Below, piece after piece: positions 52,150-64,000 of a stretch of DNA of 64,000 bases. The notes under the pieces were generated by a model that searched no databases, was not told the origin of the DNA, and saw nothing but the letters and a program-made list of their open reading frames with translations. Location of the stretch: NCBI GenBank assembly GCA_905182985.1, contig CAJJDN010000141.1, positions 9,312 through 73,311 on the forward strand. Direction: 5' to 3'. A program made the position numbers and the translations under genes. The first letter of the stretch is position 1. Each line of letters begins with the position of its first letter. The stretch is from Paramecium sonneborni (lineage: Eukaryota; Ciliophora; Oligohymenophorea; Peniculida; Parameciidae).

Positions 52150-52651
52150 TATTTAAAATATATAATTCTATTAAAAAAAAGGAAATCAAGTTATCTAAAC
52201 TTAATATTCTTTTATTTTCTCATATATTCATCACATTCTTTTATAAATTAGAAAAATTTATTTTTATATTTTTCTTTTAAAATCTGCTGTGATTAAAATA
52301 TTAATATAATTTTCATACATATGTTTCTGTATATTTAACACTTATAACTTCCTTATTAGTAGATAACATATATAAATTATCTTTAAAAATTTGTTTGTAT
52401 TCTTTAAATTTATATAACATTTTCTCCTTCAATATCAACTTGTAAGTTTTGATCTTAAATTTCATTAGTATTTTTAATTTTGTATACAATGTAATCATTA
52501 AAAAAGATTTTAATAACACAAAATAAAATTATAATCTTAGTATATTTCAAAATGATCAAGACTTTAGCTTTGGTTATAAGTATCATTTTTAAAGCAAAAA
52601 CAAAATAAGAATATTATTTAAATTTCAATTACAGAAAGAAAATGTATCAAC
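52150..52651. other. Intergenic, promoter side of the dynamin-like gene
   Basis: Very AT-rich. A frame from ATG 52552 (MIKTLALVISIIFKAKTK) resembles a signal peptide but ends about 60 codons on. It could be an upstream exon of the next feature, but no good intron connects them. Confidence 0.4.
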
Positions 52652-53230
52652 ATGGAACTGTTGATATATTATTTTCAATATAAATTCTAAAGAATATAGA
52701 ATATACATAATTTTTTCTCTATTGGGTTTGATTTCTCTAGCTATTTCTCAATTTCAAGATGTGGCTAATTAATTTAAATCATTTGTACTAAAAGTTAAGC
52801 TTTTACAGCTAAAACAAATGGCTTAAAAAAAATTTGTGGAGATGTTCTAAAATTGCTAATATATTTTATGTCAATTTATTTCTTAACTCATTTTTTGGGT
52901 TAGTTTTTATTATGATTATTTTCAACATAAATGATAAATTGCATCATTAAAAAGATTGGTCAAACAACTTTATTCTTATTAAATGTTATTAATGCATTCA
53001 TAGCTTTGATACCATCTTTGATTCAAGTTTTCATATCAATTATTTACTTGAATTTACCCTTTCTCTATAATTAATGTTAATCTTCAGTAACAGCTATCAC
53101 GACTATTATTTTTAAGTAAAAAATAATAAAAAAAAAAATATTTTTTAGAGTTTTAAGGCCGAAATTTGATGACTTTAATTTCCTCTTCTCTTTGATTGTA
53201 AGATCTTATATTATTTAGTTGATATTTTGA
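52652..53230 (+). pseudogene. Membrane-protein-like frame broken by one in-frame TGA
   Basis: From ATG 52652 the frame runs 193 codons to TGA 53228-53230, with a single internal TGA at 52913-52915. Before it are CGQLIQIICTKSQAFTAK and a hydrophobic segment LLIYFMSIYFLTHFLGQFLL. After it, in the same frame, are another hydrophobic stretch (TTLFLLNVINAFIALIPSL) and a basic end (RVLRPKFDDFNFLFSLIV). Coding character on both sides suggests one gene with a lesion, or an intron I could not define (GTTAG... starts just before the TGA but lacks a near AG). No family is recognised. Confidence 0.35.
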
Positions 53231-53713
53231 TTATAGAATTTGGGTAATTTACACTTACTTGAATAAATTTATTGTTAATAAATTAAAAAAACAACAAGTT
53301 CTAATAATAATCTTCAAACTGATCTATAAACAAGTTTAAATTTTAATTAAACAATTTATTTTGAAGCAAAAGCACCTCCAACAATTTAAGTTAATTAACT
53401 TTTTGGATTAAAAATGTTTTTTAAAAAGATTATTTAATAGTAGAATACTTTAAAAAAATTCAATATTAAATGATTAAAATAGTATTTTAATAAAAGCATT
53501 GACTATTTATGAAGATTTTAAAGTATTAAATAAATTATTCTTTTTTAATTAAAAGAAAAAATCATATCGTTTTTTAATAGAAATCAATATATATAAAATT
53601 AAATATATGAGAAATAAATATAGTAAAAAAAGAGATGATATTATAAATATGTTATAATAAACACAGAAAAACATTATATTTATTAAGATTCAAAATAGTA
53701 TTTAATATATTTT
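53231..53713. other. Intergenic, nothing recognised
   Basis: AT-rich spacer between the convergent ends of the broken membrane-protein frame and the second MORN-like gene. No coding frame noted. Confidence 0.6.
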
Positions 53714-55629
53714 TCAATTTTCACCTTTAATTTCAATATACTAGCTGAAATTTGAATAAAAATATATTCTTACATTTTTTAGAATCCTGCTTCCATTTTG
53801 AATTTATCTCTTTTCATCACATCCCAAATACCAAACTTTTTATCATTTTTATATTCTCCAGTAAATATGATTTATTCTTATCCAATTCCATCTCCAAAAT
53901 TATCACCCAATTCTATCCAATAACCAATTTTATTTGAATTTATAGTATTATCGTCTTCTTGATCTACTTTATATATTCCACCACCACTTTAAAAAAAATA
54001 TAAATATTGTTTTTACATCAATTATTTCTCTTTTTTCCATTCATCCTTAAAATAAATAGCCCATTTACCAATTTTCTTCCCATCAAGATAATTACCACAA
54101 TAAAAAACCTAACCATAACTAATAATATAAATTTATAAAATACCAACAAAAACAATCAGTTATCTCAATCCATCTACCAATCTTATATGAATTTACAATT
54201 TCATCTCCTTCTTTTTTAAAATCATATAATCCACCACCACTATATATAAATAATTCATATTTATATACATTATATTAATATTTTTTGTCCATGAATCTAT
54301 GTAAAATATATCCCATCTTCCAACCTTTTTTCCATTTCGATATTCACCAATATAAGTAACAAAATTACTTCTAATAATTTAATATTTTATATCAACATAC
54401 TTGCAAAACCCTTCAAATAGTTCAGTCCACTTTCCAATTTTAATCGATTCTGTAAATTAACCATCTTGTTGTTTTTCATCATATTAACCTCCACCACTAA
54501 AAAAATTATATTCAACTAATTACACTAATTGCTTATCTTCATAATTCTTTTAATACCAAATGTCCCATCTACCAACTTTTGTACCTCCTTCATATATGCC
54601 ATCATATATAATTTAGCTTTGCCTAATAATTAAATAAATTATTAAATTCAAATAATACCAATCATTAGGTACAATCCATCTACCAATTTTAATTCCATTT
54701 TTATTTCTTTGATTTTAATAATATTACCCTCCACCACTTTAATAAATTTATTTATCTTACATAATTTTTTTTTCTAAATAAATATCCCATCTACCAATCT
54801 TATTTCCATTTTTATATTCTCCATGATATGTGATTTAATCACAACTATTATTTTTATAAGAATTAAAAATACTCCCAAAACTTATCACTTAAAACTATCC
54901 ATTTACCATTTCTTTAACCTTTTGCATTATAATATCCACCACCTCTTATAATAATTAATAAACATTAATACATTTTATTTTTAAAATATATATAAATCCA
55001 TGGCCCTATTTTTTTATTCTTAAAGTATTCTCCATAACTCTAAACTTATCCTCGGCTATTAATGATAACAATTTTTAATCACTTACCTCCAATAATTTTC
55101 CAAAAGATCATTCCAAAAGCTTTCCTTTAATCCATCATTAGAGTAATATCCACCAACCCCTTCCATTTTCTATCCTTTCCAAGTTGCAGTCCACTTAGCA
55201 ATTTTTTAAAGTTTCTCTCCATATTATCCAATCCATTTACAATTCTATATATATTCTAAATTCCTCGTCTTTTCTGGTCTCACTGAATAATCTTTAAACT
55301 AATTACTATTATTTTTTTTGGATGAAAATTTTACATTTTCACAAATGCTCCATCAGCTTCTACATACTTAATCTCCTTGTTTTCGTTTTTTATTATGTTG
55401 AATCTAATCTTAACAAATCTTTCTCCTTTGGAATCCCAAATTACACCTACATTTTCATAAAATATTCCATACTTATAATATTCTCCTGTTGATTTATTTG
55501 AGTTTCAGAAGGAGTGTATAAATTATTTTTTTAAATAATATCTAGAGCTTAACCTTAGCAAATGATACCCATTTTCAATTTTATATTATAATTAATAAAA
55601 GGACCACAATATCTTAAAAATTAATTCAT
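53714..55629 (-). CDS. Second MORN-like tandem repeat protein, paralogue of 38445-41145
   Basis: Same architecture as the plus-strand paralogue. An N-terminal exon ends VEADGAFVKM before a 29-nt intron. A block LQWIGQYGEKLQKIAKW follows, then about six GGG-Y/GEYKNGKKVGRWDI units (GGG positions near 53977, 54230, 54489, 54729, 54939 and 55153). The last unit is TGEYKNDKKFGIWDV, then an intron GTAAGAAT...TTTCAG and a tail QYIEIKGEN with TGA at 53714. Introns of about 25-35 nt fall at the same two places in each unit as in the paralogue. The start at 55629 (MNQFLRYCGPF) is uncertain, because the first exon changes frame near 55505 (ETQINQ versus STGEYYKYG) without splice sites. Function is unknown; the repeats suggest a protein- or membrane-binding beta scaffold. 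Confidence 0.68.
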
Positions 55630-56911
55630 TATATAAACAATGATTTTTATTTCTATTATTAATCAAGCCCATCAAAAATGTTAAACTTATTCAAATATCT
55701 TTTTACAAAATATTTTTATCATTCAAGATTTATAACTAACAGTTTAATATTACTACTTTAACCAAAAATATTAATTTATTAAAATGCCAACATTCATACT
55801 TATAATTTTTTATCAATATTTTGCTTAAAGAATAAAGCTGTATTAATTAAAATTTCCTAATGATAATATTGGAAATGAAAAGAAAAAAATTTTACATATG
55901 AATTGATTACAATAAAGCTTTTAGTGATGTTTTGATAAATTGTCTTTAATGAAAAATTACTTATTTTTTCTAAAATATCTTGGCATTTGAAGAAAAATGA
56001 ACATTATTGCTATTTTCAATCAATAGTTTAATTTAAAGTTTTCAAATTTACCCTGGGTAAAGTAAAAGCTAAAAATTTGGAACAGAAATCTTAGTACATT
56101 TGAGCTTTATTCAAGATTATTATTAATTGTTACTCTCATCAGATTACAAAATAATTTCAAATTATAAATAAAATGCATATAATAGCATTTAATGAAATAA
56201 ATAAAATATTATCACAAATAATTTGTAAATTGATAATTAAAGAATTTATAGAAATAAATGAAAAATTTGAGAATAGATGGAGAAATCTTTACTTAAAAGA
56301 TTTAAGCAATCAAAATAGAATTACAAAGTACACTTATATAAGAGAAATTCAATTTGAGAAACTTAGTATTTTAATTATTAAATATTTTTGAAATCAACAT
56401 TAGATGATTTTGAGTATAAGTTTTTTTAAGCCTTGATGAAGACTTAAAATTAATTTTAAGTTAATATTAAATGAAAGAAAGTATAAACACTTAATAATTT
56501 GTCCATAAATAAAAAATATGTCAATAAAGAAAAAATTAATAAAACGAAAACAAATAATAAACTTTAGACTTGAATTGAAATATTAAAATTCCAAGAAATA
56601 CTAATGATGCATGATATTAAAAAATAATTTACAAAAACATTTTTTTAAGAAAGAATGTAATAAATAATTTAAGGTATTAAAAACAAATATAATATTAATT
56701 GATAAAACTATTGAAATTAAGTAAATTGATTATCACTCAACCAGTATAATTAAAAGGGACCTTCTAGTTGTTTTATTTCTAGAATAAATAAGTTTTGAGA
56801 TGATTCGAAAGTTTATAAATTATTAATGGAATTCCGTTAATTTATCTCTTATTTCTTAATTTGATTATTTATGAATTAAAAATTTTAATATTTTTAGCAA
56901 AGTATATATAT
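55630..56911. other. Intergenic with one short frame
   Basis: Mostly AT-rich spacer. A 72-codon plus-strand frame at 56173-56391 (MHIIAFNEINKILSQIICKL to a TGA) contains no TAA/TAG and has a moderately protein-like middle (KFENRWRNLYLKDLSNQNR). It lacks any recognised domain and may be chance or a relic. Nothing else stands out. Confidence 0.4.
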
Positions 56912-57124
56912 ATGGGAATTTGTGAATCACATGCACAAGATAATGTAGAAAAATATTAGGATAGTTAATAATCTGTAGCTATTCAATGCTATAACATCTC
57001 TCAAAATAATAGAAATAAAGTACCAGTATTAAATCCAGCAACATAAAATTCCCTATATTTTAAAAGATCAATAAAGGGTCCAAATATAACTTTTGAAGAT
57101 GTCCCATAAATATATTAGTTATGA
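56912..57124 (+). CDS. Small protein with MGIC dual-acylation N-terminus
   Basis: A 70-residue frame from ATG 56912 to TGA 57122-57124, starting MGICESHAQDNVEKYQDS. Gly2 and Cys4 fit N-myristoylation followed by palmitoylation, which would anchor the protein to a membrane. The rest is hydrophilic, with Asn, Pro and Ser (NNRNKVPVLNPATQNSLYF), and ends in a short segment GPNITFEDVPQIYQL. There are no transmembrane segments. Composition is good for so short a frame, and the start codon follows a T/A-rich leader as in neighbouring genes. No family is recognised; small acylated proteins of this kind are plentiful in ciliates. Confidence 0.5.
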
Positions 57125-59291
57125 TAATTATAATTTTACTATTTTTTCTTGTACTTAATTATTGTGTATAATGTTTACGTTTTTTTATTGATAGCAATAG
57201 AACATTTTGATATGGTAAATAAAAAAATATTAGACTAACAATCTTAGTTTAAATCTCAAAAATTATAGATGAATCATTTTACTATATAATATTTAAACAT
57301 CAATTCAAATGAATCTATTCTTAATATTTTATTTAATTATATATAAGTTAATCAAAATATACAATTGCGAAAATCGTTCTATTAAACTTTAAACTAGTCA
57401 TCAAAGCTTATTTGAGATAATTAAATTGAAATTTTCAATTGTGTAAACAGATTATGAATATATTATTTATAATAACTAATAAGATTTTCTTCAAAATACC
57501 TTATGAAATTCTTTATTCATTAAGACATTCTTTTTGATTCTATATTATAATTTAACTTATTTATTATTTATAAAAATATATATATTTTTTTTTATATTTT
57601 TATTAAGCAACATGTTTGATTTTATATTTTAAAAAATCTAACATTCAATCTTTACTTATTCTTAACTATATCTAAAACTAAAATATTTTTTCATTATAAG
57701 AATTATGATTACTAGACAAACCTATTAAAAATTCAATTATGAAGCATTTCTTAGACAATTTTTAAGAAATAAAAGACATTTTAATTTTATTTCTTACCTA
57801 TCCTTTTCTATGATTTTAATTGGAAAATAAATGATTTATCGAAAATTTTTGATAATTATCTCAATTTTCATTTCCATCCTTATTAGTATTTGATTTTGGC
57901 TACTTTAATTAATTTATAAATTAATAAATTTTAGCTAAGGAACTTTTTTATCTATTCACTTGGATTTAAGAGTATTTATTATTGAATATGTATTATTTTA
58001 TGAAATAATACACCATAAATTTTAAGTAATAATTATTTCAAGTTGTACTATTTAGATTAAGATAAACGTTGAAAGCTGTTTATCACTAAACTAGGAAATA
58101 AAAATTGATTGAATAATTTAATTGTATAATTTAATTAGATGGGATTAAACACAATCATTTTCTAAATTTTTGCTAGTTCTAATATATAATTATTTTCTAA
58201 ATGCCAATTTAGCAGAGTGTTTGAGTGATATATTAAAATTTTATTTTTTAATCTTTGATTCCAATGTTGAGTTATAAAATAATTATTTTATTTGATTCAT
58301 CTCTAGTTAAAGATTAATAATTATATTAGGCAGACAATTATTGGTAGAATGAGACATGATGTCATATTTTGTTAATAATTATTCCCTCAATTCTCAAGAA
58401 CATTCTACTATAAATATAAAATTTTTGACAATCAAATATCTGTGTATGAATCCGAAATTAAAAGGTATATGTTGTTGTATATGTTATATTTTTAATTATT
58501 TAGTCAATTAAAGGAAGATATTAGATAATTTTTATGCTTTAAAAATTTTTTTGTTCTAACCAATATTCTATATTAACAAACATATTAAAAATTTTGGATA
58601 AATAAATTCAATTAGATTATGTTATTAAATATATTTTATAAATTAATTTTATAATAAATGATGTTATGAAAATTTTAGATTTGATATCTTTATTTTCAAA
58701 TTGCATATTTTTGAATAATTATTAAATTCGTACAGAACAAATATTTAATTTTAAAATAAACTGTAAATATTTATTATTATAGTTTAATAAATTATCAAAG
58801 CAAGAATAAAACAAATTCTTTCTATTTCAAAATCGTATTAAGCAAAATCTATTTTTTCATTATTAATTGTTTGAAAAATGATATAATATATATTTTTGAT
58901 GAATATTAATTTTGTAAAACTTATATTAGATTCTTAATCTTACATATAATTTATATCTAAGAGAAAAAAAAATATGTTATATCTTTTAACAATTAGTAAT
59001 TGCACGCTATTAGTACTAAAAATTGATATAAAATAAGAAAGAGAATAGTAAATTTTATCAAAGTATCATTTTTTTAAGTTTCGGAATTTTTTAGATTAAG
59101 ATTTAATTTAGCTATGCAAGAATAATTTATGAATAGAAAATAGTATTCTATTTAAAATTACAAATTATTTAAGTTATAAAATTGAAAATAAAAATTTTAT
59201 TATTAATACAATTATAGATAAATATTAGATTAGAAAACTATTTTAATAAATTATATAAGTCTTTGGATTTATAAATGATTCCTTATTTATT
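57125..59291. other. Long AT-rich intergenic region
   Basis: Two kilobases with little coding character. One 62-codon frame is listed separately. The rest consists of A/T runs and short frames ending in TGA on both strands. It includes the 3' flank of the leftward VLIG-like gene. Confidence 0.5.
57705..57893 (+). CDS. Possible small hypothetical ORF, 62 residues
   Basis: ATG 57705 to TGA 57891-57893. The first half is basic and hydrophilic (YQKFNYEAFLRQFLRNKRHF), and the end is hydrophobic (KFLIIISIFISILISI), as in a small tail-anchored membrane protein. The length is near that expected by chance with a single stop codon. No family is recognised. Confidence 0.28.
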
Positions 59292-62200
59292 TCATATTTC
59301 AAGTATATGATTAGACTATTTCATCATTTCTAGCCAAGTATGGCATATATTTTATGGTTCTATTTTTGTTTTCAATTCAGCAGAATATAATTTAGTATTT
59401 AACTTATTCACTATTTTTTCTAGCCCTGAATTACGAAATTCTTTCGTACATGCAATAAAAAAAATTTTTTTTCTTATTTCATCATCTAAGCTACAAATTT
59501 TTTCTATTTCTGCTTCAGGATAGGGAGCTTAAGCATTTGAATACATTAAAATTATTGTACTAAATAAAATTTAGAATATACTTTTAAAATTCAATGTGAT
59601 TTTTAATTAATAAATGAGCCAAATCAAATGCGTTTGCATAATTGGGTTCAAAATCTCCAGATTAAAGTGGTTCAATTTAATTTTTTTTAGTATTAGTTTT
59701 ATCACCATTTATATAAAGTCTAGCTGTTTGATCGAATTTAATGAAACTAAATTTACTTTAATTATTCTTTTGATCAAATAATTAGGAAAAAAACACAACA
59801 ATTCTTTTTAAAAAATTTTTACTTTGTTATTTTTATACTTAATAATTTAACATTTCCTGTTAAAATTGTTGCACTTCCTAAATTATCTCTTACCAATCAT
59901 TATTGATTGAATAATTAAATGAGTCTTCTTATGAATTATGAAGCATAAATATATAATGATTTACATTTTATTTTAATTCCAAAATTGGTTCATAAATTAT
60001 TTCTTAATTAGATTGATTACTTAATTGTTAACATATTCTTTATCCCATTCCATTATTCCAAAGTTTCATCATTTTTTTTTTATTTAAAATTATTTTTTCT
60101 TATTCAAGAGTTAAAAATCTCCATTCAGGATATTTTTATTTTAATTCCTTCCATTACATTTCCTGTTAATCATCCTAAATTGTTATTTTATGTTCGTCTT
60201 TAATTTCATCACACATATAAGTTAAAGGACGCTATCTGTTATTAAAAAAATTGAATCCTAAATATTCAGATATATAAATACCTCTCAACTGATGTCCATT
60301 ATTACATCTATGTTTATGTTCCTATTTATAATCTTCTTCATCACATTTTCTTTTACAGAATGGACAACTTTATATGCATCCAATTAAATCGGAGCCTAAA
60401 TTATTCAATTGTATTCTAACATATTAATCATTTAAGAGACTAAAAGATACTTTAGAATCATCATTCATAAAATGTTCTATTTCATTTATGAATTCTTATA
60501 GAAATATTTCGATATCATATATTTATAAATTACTTTATTACAAATATTTATCTATTCTAGGAATATCTATTTTAATTAGTATGTCAGATTGAAAAACATC
60601 TTTCATTTCTAATAAATCTATGTTTTAAATGTTTTTTCCTTAAATAAAATCCAATATTGTTTCAAATAGAATTATATCCTAATTAAAATTTTTATCTTCA
60701 ACATAATCTACTAATAATTTTTTTTTGCTTGAATTTAAATTTAAAATCCTATTCAATAATTATTTACAATTATCAATTACCATTGTTAAGCATTAACACA
60801 AAAACTATTTTCCTGAATAAAACTTCTAAATTTCTTCTTCTAAACTTTCAATATATTATTGTGAATAATTTTAGATAAACTCTACTTATTTTTAAACATA
60901 AGTAATTGTTTATTCATCAATTTATGTTCTGTCTAAAATTTTTTCATCTAATTTTTCAATTAGTTTCTTTGATGTGGTTTTTTTCTGTTTAATATATAAT
61001 AGAAGATTTTCTATCTTGTCTTCTTAAAATTTATTCTAAAATTATTCCCATACAAATTTTGCAAATTCTATAGATTTTTCAGTACTCAATTTTTTTTTGT
61101 CATTTAATATTAAACTAGAATAAATTAGATATTAGTTTTATCTTTTGTTTCCAAATTAATTTTCTTCATCTCTTAATTATTTATAATTTTCATGGCTTAT
61201 AAATAACCAGATTATTACTATTGAATAATAATAAAGTTTTCTCTAAGATAAATAATTGAGGTTAACTCCAAAAAAAGCAAATTACTAATTAAAATTCTTG
61301 ACTAAACTTTCTACTTTTTACATTGTTTAAGTTATAAAATTTAAATTATACTAATTATTTCCTATTTTATCTAACCTTGAAACCTTTTTTATTTCCAAAA
61401 CTATTGAATCATAAATAAGGGAATACATATTTTTCCAGCTATTTCTTTCTTGTATGATTTTTTAAAAAATTTTTGGAAATTCTTCTTTAAATTTTTTGTA
61501 GTCCATTTCTTTAGAAGTTTTTTTTTTAATATATTCAAAATAAGGGTAAAATTTTTCATCTCTTTTAAATTTGTTTTTATATTCTAGTTATTTTGAAAGT
61601 ATTATATATTCGTTCATCCAGCCATTATCTTGATCTATTAATACTTCTTCTTCTAAAAGCAAAAATAGTTTTGGGAGAGTTTTTTTTAAAGACTTTTGAT
61701 CTTAATAGCTAAAATTATTTATCTGAGGTTTGTCGTTTATATCTATCGTTTAAATTAGTATTTCTAACTATGTCAAAACTCCATCAAAATTATCTTCATT
61801 CGTAGATGTTATTAAGCTTCTGGGTTATATCATTTCAGAAAAATGAGGTTAATGCGATTATCTAAATTGATTAAAATAAGAATAACTCGAAAAAGATTTC
61901 CTTTAATCAATAGATTGCAACAGCTTAGCTTTCTCAGTTGTATTATAATTTATTTAAACCTTTTCAAACAAATAAAATATTTAAGTTATTTCTTAAATAA
62001 TCTAATCTCTCTTCTTACTTGTAATTATATTTATAAAATCTTTCAATAATTCATTTTTTATGTATTTTTATACTTATTTTTTTTTCATTACATGAAAAAC
62101 TTCGGTATGGTAAAAAAATTATTTTGGTTAAATAATAGTTTGACTATCGCTAAACATTTTATAAAAATTTTCAAATCTTATTTATAAATTTGAATTGAAT

Positions 62201-64000
62201 ATGTGTTTATAGTCAAAAGAATGTGATTCTTCTGATAAAACATCATATTCTAATTCTTATAAATATATTTAAAAAATATCAAGACTTTTCTATTTTAATT
62301 CATCTTCACCCAATTATTAATAAATAAATTCTTTAAATTTATTAATGTATATTTCCTCATTTTAAAAATTGTAAGAATATTTATAATTGAGCTTTTTAAT
62401 CAAAGTCAATAAATTAGTTGAAAAATCTTCAAATCTTTACTGATTAACCTTTAAAGTATCAGTCATATAATTCTTCCAAATATCTTCAAATTTCAAAAAT
62501 ATTTATTCCTCATTTGACTGAAAATATTTTAACTATTCTGGTTCTCTTTCGATTTATCTATAGTCTTGGATAATCTTTTAATTTATGTGTTGGTAGATCA
62601 TTTTATTTTTTAATTTATGAATTTATTATTAAATGATAAATAAACCTTCATTTTCCAATTTAAACTTAATATCTTTTAATTTTTATTCAATCTTCTGTTA
62701 GGATTTTTTAGAGATTTAATTTTATTGACAATATATTTATAATTTTTAAAGAATTTTTTAACTTATGATATCATTATTTTATTTTAAATTTCGCTCCTAC
62801 TCATTTTATAAAATTTAAAATTATTCTAAATTGCAAAAGTTATCTGTATTTTCTATCTTTGGAATGCTTGTATGAAAATTATATTCTTCAAATAATTCAG
62901 ATAAAATTTTGTCCAAATTTTGATGTTCATTGTATTCTTTCATTTCCGAAAATTCTATTAAGTCTGGTAATTTTGAAACCAAATCCCAATCTTGCTTGAC
63001 TTTTTTTATAAAAGAACTCCAAGTTTACAATTCAGATCCTTAATCTAATAATTTTTAGATGTATTTCTTAATGATATTTTATCCATATTTATATGCTTCA
63101 TTAGAATAAGATTCAACATGTTTTTCTTATGTCCAAATATTATTATATTCTTCATTCCACTTCTCTGGAAAAGAAGCTATTCCCAAAATTTCTATATTTT
63201 CAATTTTTAGATCTAAAATCTAATCATATTTAATATTTTAAAATTATTTTTCTTCCTAATTTATTTTATTATCATTTTATAAATATTTGGTAATATCTTC
63301 AATTTGAATTAATAACTTACTTTTATCATTGGTTTGACTATTTTAATTAAAGCACCATGAAATCTATTTTTTAATAGAAAAATTCAAGTCATTCTACTGA
63401 AAAGTGAACATACATATTTCTATCAAATTTCTAAATTATAAATTAAGCTCTCCTTTTACATTAATAATTACTATGTCACTTATAGAAAAAATAAATAATG
63501 CTAACCTTTTATCATAATCAGTATCCTATAAATTAGGATTTTGTAGTCCTTCTGAATCTAACAATAATATGTAATCAAATTCAATATCAAATTAATTTTT
63601 ATTTTATACATTTAACATTTAAATGTAAATTCCTTTTGTACATCTACCTATGCTTGTTAAAAAATGACACCCAAATATTTTATTCAATAATGTTGATTTT
63701 CCAGAACTTTATGGACCTAAAATGCTTATTACAAGAACCTTAATTTCCTTTAATTTAAGATAATCTCCTAATTCTTGGAATAACTTATAATCAATTGTAA
63801 AATCATCGCCATTTAAAAATTCAATAGGTTCTCCTTTTTAAATTAATTTACCCATTATATCTAATACATTCAAATTTTAAAATTTTCTTATTTTTATAAA
63901 TTCTCTCCAAAACAATTCAATATTTATATTATTGAAATATTCTAATTGCTATTTTTTTTAAATTGATGATTCTTATTAAAATTGTTCACAAGATTTAATA
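59292..64000 (-). CDS. Very large GTPase of the VLIG type (5' end off window)
   Basis: Over 1500 residues are in the window, ending at TGA 59292. Upstream of the G domain are FWREFI and KGEPIEFLNGDDF, as in vertebrate very large inducible GTPases. The G domain follows: P-loop ILGPQSSGKSTLLNKIFG (63691-63717 and flanks), SIGRCTKGIY as the switch with its conserved Arg-Cys-Thr, and LLLDSEGL (G3), then IVIINVKGE. The long middle is helical and charged. Near 60290-60390 lies a Cys/His cluster (SCPFCKRKC...EHKHRCNNGH), again as in VLIG C-terminal regions. A 22-nt intron at 59560-59581 precedes the final exon (YPEAEIEKICSLDDEIRKK). VLIG proteins are cytosolic relatives of GBP-type GTPases, interferon-induced in vertebrates. 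The ciliate role is unknown. Family assignment is strong. Confidence 0.82.

Noticed and set aside
1..64000. CRISPR arrays, bacterial operons, ribosomal RNA or tRNA genes
   Set aside because: The window is eukaryotic ciliate DNA. No regular spacer repeats and no recognisable tRNA or rRNA cores were seen.

Overview
The window is macronuclear-type DNA of a ciliate, most probably a Paramecium species. Long reading frames exist only if TAA and TAG are read as glutamine and TGA is the sole stop. Introns are tiny (about 22-37 nt, usually GTA...TAG), the DNA is very AT-rich, and one locus is a large cysteine-rich GPI-type surface protein of the Paramecium immobilization-antigen kind. Translating with the standard code shatters every real gene here. 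The large genes are not broken up by the frequent insertions expected of germline DNA, so I read this as somatic sequence. One 29-bp TA-flanked length difference looks like a short internal eliminated sequence (IES).

Layout. 1-3640 (-): 5' part of a secreted or membrane protein with a repeated N-terminal domain and many furin-like CxxC repeats. 3641-10659: a 7-kb gene-poor stretch with gene relics. 10660-19814 (+): a ~3030-residue protein with an anoctamin (TMEM16) domain fused to a huge C-terminal extension. 19815-25056: a decayed unknown element followed by a 1.46-kb segment present twice around a single N. 25057-32997 (-): an intronless 2646-residue Cys-rich surface antigen. 33773-34402 (-): a small hypothetical gene. 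35779-37344 (-): a WD40 protein with an N-terminal Cys/His motif. 38445-41145 (+) and 53714-55629 (-): two paralogous MORN-like repeat genes with small introns in nearly every repeat. 42458-49143 (-): a 2212-residue protein with a proline-rich centre, distantly alpha-macroglobulin-like. 50027-52149 (-): a dynamin-superfamily GTPase of mitofusin/BDLP flavour. 52652-53230 (+): a membrane-protein-like frame broken by one TGA. 56912-57124 (+): a small protein with an MGIC acylation start. 59292-64000 (-): most of a very large GTPase of the VLIG type.

The genes do not form an operon or an evident pathway. Several concern membranes: a lipid scramblase/channel-like anoctamin, a membrane-remodelling GTPase, a surface antigen and a secreted Cys-rich protein. 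The sequence behaves like a draft: apparent one-base frameshifts near 3365, 39631 and 55505, and an unmerged contig overlap at 21632-24581. Gene coordinates rest on hand reading with the ciliate code. Domain names rest on motif recognition, not on database searches.
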